From an uncultured Ruminococcus sp. (GTDB lineage Bacteria > Bacillota > Clostridia > Oscillospirales > Ruminococcaceae), in assembly GCA_900539095.1 (NCBI GenBank), contig UQAR01000032.1:1-22901 (forward strand): a DNA stretch of 22,901 nt, read 5' to 3'. The notes below the pieces were generated by a model. That model did not search any database. It had not been told where the DNA came from and saw only the letters and a list, made by a program, of their open reading frames with translations. Position numbers and translations under genes: made by a program. Of this stretch, positions 18,570 through 22,901 are shown in pieces. Position 1 is the stretch's first letter; each line of letters starts with the position of its first letter.

Positions 18570-20807
18570 TCAAAAATGCATCTGGTCAGGATCTTCAATA
18601 TCCTTTGCAAAACAGCCTGCCACAGGTATAGTCTTGCTGCGATATTTTGAAAGGCCTGCTGCTGTTTCCTCGTCCACAATAAACGCCTTATCCACAAGAG
18701 AGTTCTTTGCTTTAAGCGTCATTACCTGAACGCCTATGGTATCTCTTGTTGACTTAGGCATAAGCAGTGCCGTATCAAATATCATTGCTCTGCCGTTAGT
18801 TGTGCGGAGCATTATCTCGGCGTTATCCTGCACAAAGAACATTCCCACAAGCTTTGTTTTTGAAGAATAAGCGTTGGTAAGCTTTTTTCTGTTGGTCTTT
18901 GTTTCATAAGCATTCAGCGGAACTTTTGCCACCTTGCCGTTTTCAAAGCAGAAGATCATATAGCCTGAATAGTCCAAAGTATTTACCATAGATACCACGC
19001 CCTCGCCGTCATCAAAGCCAAGCTTTGCAGGGATATAATCACCAAGAGCACTCGCCTTTGTGTCGGCAAACTGTGAGACCTTTGTTTTATATACGGCTGC
19101 CTTATCAGAGAAGAACAGCAGTTCAGTTTTATTAGTGCTCTCCATTTCCTGCATAGGGCCGTCGCCCTCTTTATACTTCTGTTCACTTGCCATTCTCAAC
19201 GACTGCGGAGTACACTTCTTGAAGTAACCGCTCTGAGATAGAAACAGCTTGCAAGCATAGTCAGGGATATCGTCCTCTACGTCTATCTCTTCTATATCGG
19301 TCTTGTAATAGAACTGAGTTTTTCTCGGCTGACCGTATTTCTTTGAGACCTCTTTAAGCTCAGATATGATGATATTCTTTATCTTTCTGTCGCTGCCGAG
19401 GATATCTTCAAGCTCTGCGATAGCCTTTTCAAGATCCTCAGTTTCGGCAGTTCTCTTGAGGATATATTCACGGTTAAGGTGTCTGAGCTTTATTTCAGCA
19501 ACATAATCTGCCTGTATCTCGTCAATGCCGAATCCAACCATAAGGTTAGGAACGACCTCTGTTTCTTCTTCCGTTTCTCTGATTATCTTTATAGCCTTGT
19601 CGATATCGAGAAGTATTTTTCCAAGACCTTTCAGCAGATGCAGCTTGTCTTTCTTTTTAGCAAGGTCAAAGCTTGTCCTGCGGCGAACGCAGTCCATTCT
19701 GAAAGCTACCCACTCTTTGAGTATATCATAAACACCCATTATTCTCGGATAGCCATGAACAAGTATATAGAAATTACATGAATATGAATCCTGTAGCGGC
19801 GTCAGCTTATAAAGCTTTTGCATAAGTTTGTCAGGGTCAACGCCCTTTTTGATATCGATACCTATTTTCAGACCGTTGATATCAGTTTCATCACGGATAT
19901 ATGATATCTCTCTTATTTTACCAGCCTTCACAAGGGCAATTATCTTCTCGATTATCGCCTCAACTGTGGTGGTCGCAGGTATCTCGACTATCTCAAGACA
20001 CCTTGAATCCTTATCGTACTGATACTTTGCTCTAAGCTTTACAGAGCCTTTTCCTGTGCGGTATATCTTATCAAGCTCTTCCTCATCATAAAGCAGTGAC
20101 GCACCGCCCGGAAAGTCAGGGCCTTTAAGTGTTTCAAGGGCATTAAAATCAGGATTTTTCATAAGCCCGATAGTTGTTTCACAAACCTCGCTGAGATTGA
20201 ACGGGCAAACTGATGACGCCATGGAAACACCGATACCGACGTTTGCATTAACAAGTATCGACGGATAAGTCGCAGGCAGCAAGGTAGGCTCTGTGGTCGT
20301 ATTGTCATAGTTAGGGACAAAATCCACGGTATCCTTATCTATATCTCCGAAAAGCTCCTGACAGATAGGCATGAGCTTTGCCTCAGTGTATCGTGAGGCA
20401 GCATACGCCATATCTCTTGAATATGCCTTGCCGAAGTTACCCTTACTCATTACATAAGGGTGCAAAAGTGCCTCATTGCCCTGAGAAAGTCTTACCATGG
20501 TCTCATATATAGCATCGTCGCCGTGAGGGTTGAGCCTCATGGTCGCACCAACGATATTGGCAGACTTTGTGAGCTTGCCATTGAGAAGTCCCATTTTATA
20601 CATGGTGTAAAGCAGCTTTCTGTGGGAAGGCTTAAAGCCGTCTATCTCAGGGAACGCTCTTGAAACAAGAACGCTCATGGCATACGGCATATAGTTCTTT
20701 TCAAGGGACATTGTTATCTTTTCGTCTGCAACAAGTCCTGCACCCTCAATATATGCGTTGTTATTTGGTTTAGCAGTCTTTTTAGGCTCTGCCTTTTTTC
20801 TTGCCAT
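18570..20807 (-). CDS. parC: Type IIA topoisomerase subunit A, ParC-like
   Basis: A 745-residue breakage-reunion subunit that cuts and rejoins DNA; with the B subunit it decatenates or relaxes DNA. The catalytic tyrosine is Tyr140, preceded by Arg139, in AYAASRYTEAKL. FKPSHRKLLYTMYKMG and NPHGDDAIYETMVRLSQG are the winged-helix region that binds DNA and quinolones. Relative to E. coli GyrA, Ser83 is replaced by Asp98 and Asp87 by Glu102. The C-terminal domain is short (about 250 residues) and I see no QRRGGKG-type GyrA box, which favours topoisomerase IV over gyrase. It follows the B subunit by 41 bases, with AAAGGAT as RBS, and ends at a strong terminator. It is divergent from classical ParC, so a naming error between ParC and GyrA is possible. 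Confidence 0.88.
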   Translation of the reverse strand: MARKKAEPKKTAKPNNNAYIEGAGLVADEKITMSLEKNYMPYAMSVLVSRAFPEIDGFKPSHRKLLYTMYKMGLLNGKLTKSANIVGATMRLNPHGDDAIYETMVRLSQGNEALLHPYVMSKGNFGKAYSRDMAYAASRYTEAKLMPICQELFGDIDKDTVDFVPNYDNTTTEPTLLPATYPSILVNANVGIGVSMASSVCPFNLSEVCETTIGLMKNPDFNALETLKGPDFPGGASLLYDEEELDKIYRTGKGSVKLRAKYQYDKDSRCLEIVEIPATTTVEAIIEKIIALVKAGKIREISYIRDETDINGLKIGIDIKKGVDPDKLMQKLYKLTPLQDSYSCNFYILVHGYPRIMGVYDILKEWVAFRMDCVRRRTSFDLAKKKDKLHLLKGLGKILLDIDKAIKIIRETEEETEVVPNLMVGFGIDEIQADYVAEIKLRHLNREYILKRTAETEDLEKAIAELEDILGSDRKIKNIIISELKEVSKKYGQPRKTQFYYKTDIEEIDVEDDIPDYACKLFLSQSGYFKKCTPQSLRMASEQKYKEGDGPMQEMESTNKTELLFFSDKAAVYKTKVSQFADTKASALGDYIPAKLGFDDGEGVVSMVNTLDYSGYMIFCFENGKVAKVPLNAYETKTNRKKLTNAYSSKTKLVGMFFVQDNAEIMLRTTNGRAMIFDTALLMPKSTRDTIGVQVMTLKAKNSLVDKAFIVDEETAAGLSKYRSKTIPVAGCFAKDIEDPDQMHF

Positions 20808-20848
20808 AAAATCTATCCTTTCTGCAACAAATATTTATCAGCTGCAAA

Positions 20849-22831
20849 TTATGAAATATCCGCCATATCAAGATAATCAACACCATTATTGGTGATGAAA
20901 TCTTTTCTTCCCTGCAGATCGTCACCCAAGAGCATATCGAACATCCATTGTGTCTGCTCAATATCATCAGGCTCTATCTTTATAAGACGTCTTGTGGCAG
21001 GGTCCATTGTTGTAAGGCTCATCATCTCCGCCTCGTTTTCACCAAGACCTTTTGAACGCTGGATATCAAACTTCTTGTCGCCTATCATTTTGAGTATCTT
21101 TGTCTTTTCGTTTTCATCATACGCAAAATAAGTCTTGTCGGAAGTTGTTATCTCAAAGAGCGGTGACTCCGCAATATAAACATATCCTTTTTCAATAAGG
21201 GTCGGCACGAGCCTGTAAAGCATTGTGAGTATAAGCGTTCTGATATGGAAACCGTCAACGTCGGCATCGGTACAAATAACTATCTTGTTCCAACGGAGAT
21301 TGTCAAGATTGAACATGGATATCTCCTTGTTTTTGCCCGTCTTTACCTCAACACCGCAGCCTATGACCTTTATAAGATCTGTGATTATCTCATTCTTGAA
21401 TATCTTATCATAGTCGGCTTTAAGGCAGTTGAGTATTTTTCCTCTTACAGGGATAACAGCCTGAAACTCAGCGTTTCTTGCCATTTTAACAGAACCAAGG
21501 GCCGAGTCGCCCTCCACTATATACAGCTCACGCTGGGAAAGGTCTTTAGAACGGCAGTCAACGAATTTCTGCACCTGATTGGAAAGGTCGATAGAACCTG
21601 CAAGCTTTTTCTTCAGATCTATTCTTGACTTCTCGGCCTTTTCACGGCTACGCTTATTAACAAGCACCTGTTCAGCTATCTTCACAGCCTCGTCAGGATT
21701 TTCAATAAAGTATATCTCAAGATTGTGCTTTAAAAACTCTGTCATGCACTCTTTGATAAACTTATTTGTGATAGCCTTCTTCGTCTGATTGGCATATGAA
21801 GTCTGTGTGGAGAAAGAGCTTGATACAAGCACAAGGCAGTCCTCGATATCCTGAAAAGTGATAGGCTTTTCATTTTTCAGATACTTGTTGTTGCTTTTGA
21901 GATAAGCATTTATCTGGGAAGTGAAAGCACTCTTTACAGCGTCCTCAGGCGAACCGCCATGCTCAAGATAGCTTGAATTGTGATAATATTCAAGAAGTTT
22001 TATCTGATTTGAAAAAGTGAACGCTACAGAAAGCTTGACCTTATAATCGTCCTTATCCTCACGGTCACGGCCCTTGCGGTCACCTGTGAAGAACTGCACG
22101 GACGTCAGCGGCTTTTCACCTGCTATCTCAGCAACATAATCTGCGATACCATTCTCATAATAGAACGTCTTTTCCTCAAAGGAATTGTTCTCACGCTGGA
22201 TACGCAGGATAAATGTGATATTAGGGTTTACTACCGCCTGCTTTTTCAGAACGTCCTCAAAATATTCGTTCTCTATTTTTATATCAGTGAAAACCTCAAG
22301 GTCAGGTCGCCAGTGAGTCTTTGTGCCGGTCTTTTTCTGCTTGGTCTCTTCCTTTTTAAGACCTCCGACGTTTCTTCCCTTTTCAAAGTGCAAGTCATAT
22401 TTATATCCGTCACGGAAAACTTCAACGTCCATAAACTCAGAGGAATACTGCGTCGCACAAGCACCCAGTCCGTTCAGACCAAGAGAATACTCATAGTTAT
22501 CTCCGCCATTGTTATTATACTTACCGCCTGCATAAAGCTCGCAGTAAACAAGCTCCCAGTTATATTTCTTCTCACGCTGGTTATAGTCAACAGGACAGCC
22601 ACGTCCGAAGTCCTCTACCTCGATAGAATCGTCATTATACTTCGTCACGATTATCTTATCACCATGACCGTCACGAGCCTCGTCTATGGAGTTTGAAAGT
22701 ATTTCAAAAACAGAATGTTTGCAGCCCTCAAGACCGTCAGAACCAAATATGACCGCAGGACGTTTTCTTACTCTGTCCTCGCCTTTAAGGGATACTATAT
22801 CTTCATTTGTATATTCCTTTTTGCTTGCCAT
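20849..22831 (-). CDS. parE: Type IIA topoisomerase subunit B, ParE-like
   Basis: A 660-residue ATPase subunit. The GHKL ATP site has E43, N47 and D50 in FEILSNSIDEA, DFGRGCP (74-80) and SLGLNGLG (116-123, where canonical enzymes have GGLHGVG). The transducer QTK loop is Q349-T350-K351. The Toprim domain has E440-GDSA and the D522-A-D524-V-D526 metal triad (TDADVDGFHIRTL). The usual SKGLGE and TTMDP motifs close the protein. It is the first gene of the operon; GAAAGGAAA is the RBS. The many departures from canonical GyrB/ParE (such as EGDSALGS and GLNGLG) match a divergent Clostridia-type topoisomerase IV. Gyrase proper is expected elsewhere in the genome. Confidence 0.88.
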   Translation of the reverse strand: MASKKEYTNEDIVSLKGEDRVRKRPAVIFGSDGLEGCKHSVFEILSNSIDEARDGHGDKIIVTKYNDDSIEVEDFGRGCPVDYNQREKKYNWELVYCELYAGGKYNNNGGDNYEYSLGLNGLGACATQYSSEFMDVEVFRDGYKYDLHFEKGRNVGGLKKEETKQKKTGTKTHWRPDLEVFTDIKIENEYFEDVLKKQAVVNPNITFILRIQRENNSFEEKTFYYENGIADYVAEIAGEKPLTSVQFFTGDRKGRDREDKDDYKVKLSVAFTFSNQIKLLEYYHNSSYLEHGGSPEDAVKSAFTSQINAYLKSNNKYLKNEKPITFQDIEDCLVLVSSSFSTQTSYANQTKKAITNKFIKECMTEFLKHNLEIYFIENPDEAVKIAEQVLVNKRSREKAEKSRIDLKKKLAGSIDLSNQVQKFVDCRSKDLSQRELYIVEGDSALGSVKMARNAEFQAVIPVRGKILNCLKADYDKIFKNEIITDLIKVIGCGVEVKTGKNKEISMFNLDNLRWNKIVICTDADVDGFHIRTLILTMLYRLVPTLIEKGYVYIAESPLFEITTSDKTYFAYDENEKTKILKMIGDKKFDIQRSKGLGENEAEMMSLTTMDPATRRLIKIEPDDIEQTQWMFDMLLGDDLQGRKDFITNNGVDYLDMADIS

Positions 22832-22876
22832 TTCTCATTTCCTTTCTTGCTGATTAGGAAAAATTTTTACATACAA

Positions 22877-22887
22877 ATTATATTATA
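22877..22887 (-). promoter_or_regulatory. Tandem -10 elements of the parE-parC promoter
   Basis: Two overlapping TATAAT hexamers on the minus strand (22877-22882 and 22882-22887). The window ends 14 bases upstream, so the -35 is not included. Confidence 0.6.
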
Positions 22888-22901
22888 ACACAAAGTCGAT
22901 G

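Noticed and set aside
1..22901. CRISPR array, prophage, restriction-modification or toxin-antitoxin system
   Set aside because: No regularly spaced repeats, phage structural genes, nucleases or paired small toxin/antitoxin genes were found. The IS small ORF has no toxin or antitoxin motif.

Overview
The window looks like the end of a draft-genome contig from a low-to-mid GC Gram-positive gut bacterium of the class Clostridia, most likely Ruminococcaceae (Ruminococcus or a close relative). The grounds are strong AGGAGG ribosome binding sites and consensus TTGACA-17-TATAAT promoters. There is also a tetrahydrofolate riboswitch in front of an ECF folate transporter gene, a four-cysteine ribosomal protein S18, a YerC-type TrpR homologue and lon next to engB. 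The genus is inference. The first 25 bases match the end of the Nextera read-1 transposase adapter, so the true contig begins at about base 26.

Layout. (1) About 26-1574, plus strand: an IS91-type (HUH) insertion element with a complete transposase, bracketed by hairpins and carrying a small acidic ORF with its own promoter and RBS. (2) 1603-2123, minus: a five-tRNA operon (Val-Asp-Phe-Gly-Cys) with a perfect consensus promoter and an intrinsic terminator. (3) 2215-4222, minus: a yerC-methyltransferase-hslO operon, preceded by a long imperfect inverted repeat that overlaps the promoter and RBS. (4) 4254-7488, minus: lon-engB. (5) 7516-8803, minus: rpsF-ssb-rpsR with a structured leader and a terminator. 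(6) 8841-9843, minus: a RING/zinc-ribbon membrane protein, divergent from prfB (9944-11062, plus), which shares a bidirectional terminator with the next gene. (7) 11105-13587, minus: proC, a SpoIIM-like membrane protein and a DUF624 membrane protein. (8) 13642-14534, minus: a THF riboswitch with terminator controlling folT. (9) 14569-15620, minus: pfkA. (10) 15662-18506, minus: a zinc-ribbon/pseudokinase/PASTA protein and a second zinc-ribbon membrane protein, each with its own promoter. (11) 18524-22901, minus: a parE-parC type topoisomerase IV operon whose -35 element lies beyond the window.

Most genes are housekeeping: protein quality control (Hsp33, Lon), ribosome assembly and termination (S6, S18, EngB, RF2), replication (SSB, topoisomerase), glycolysis and proline synthesis. 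The more unusual content is regulatory or divergent. The main items are a PASTA receptor 'kinase' that has lost all three catalytic signature residues, a hairpin that buries the RBS of the spoIIM-like gene, and the yerC inverted repeat. Others are palindromes placed on or beside several promoters, the IS-borne acidic microprotein, and a topoisomerase A subunit with Asp at the position of the quinolone-contacting serine. I found no CRISPR array, prophage, toxin-antitoxin pair or clear new defence system. No gene-free stretch exceeds 300 bases.
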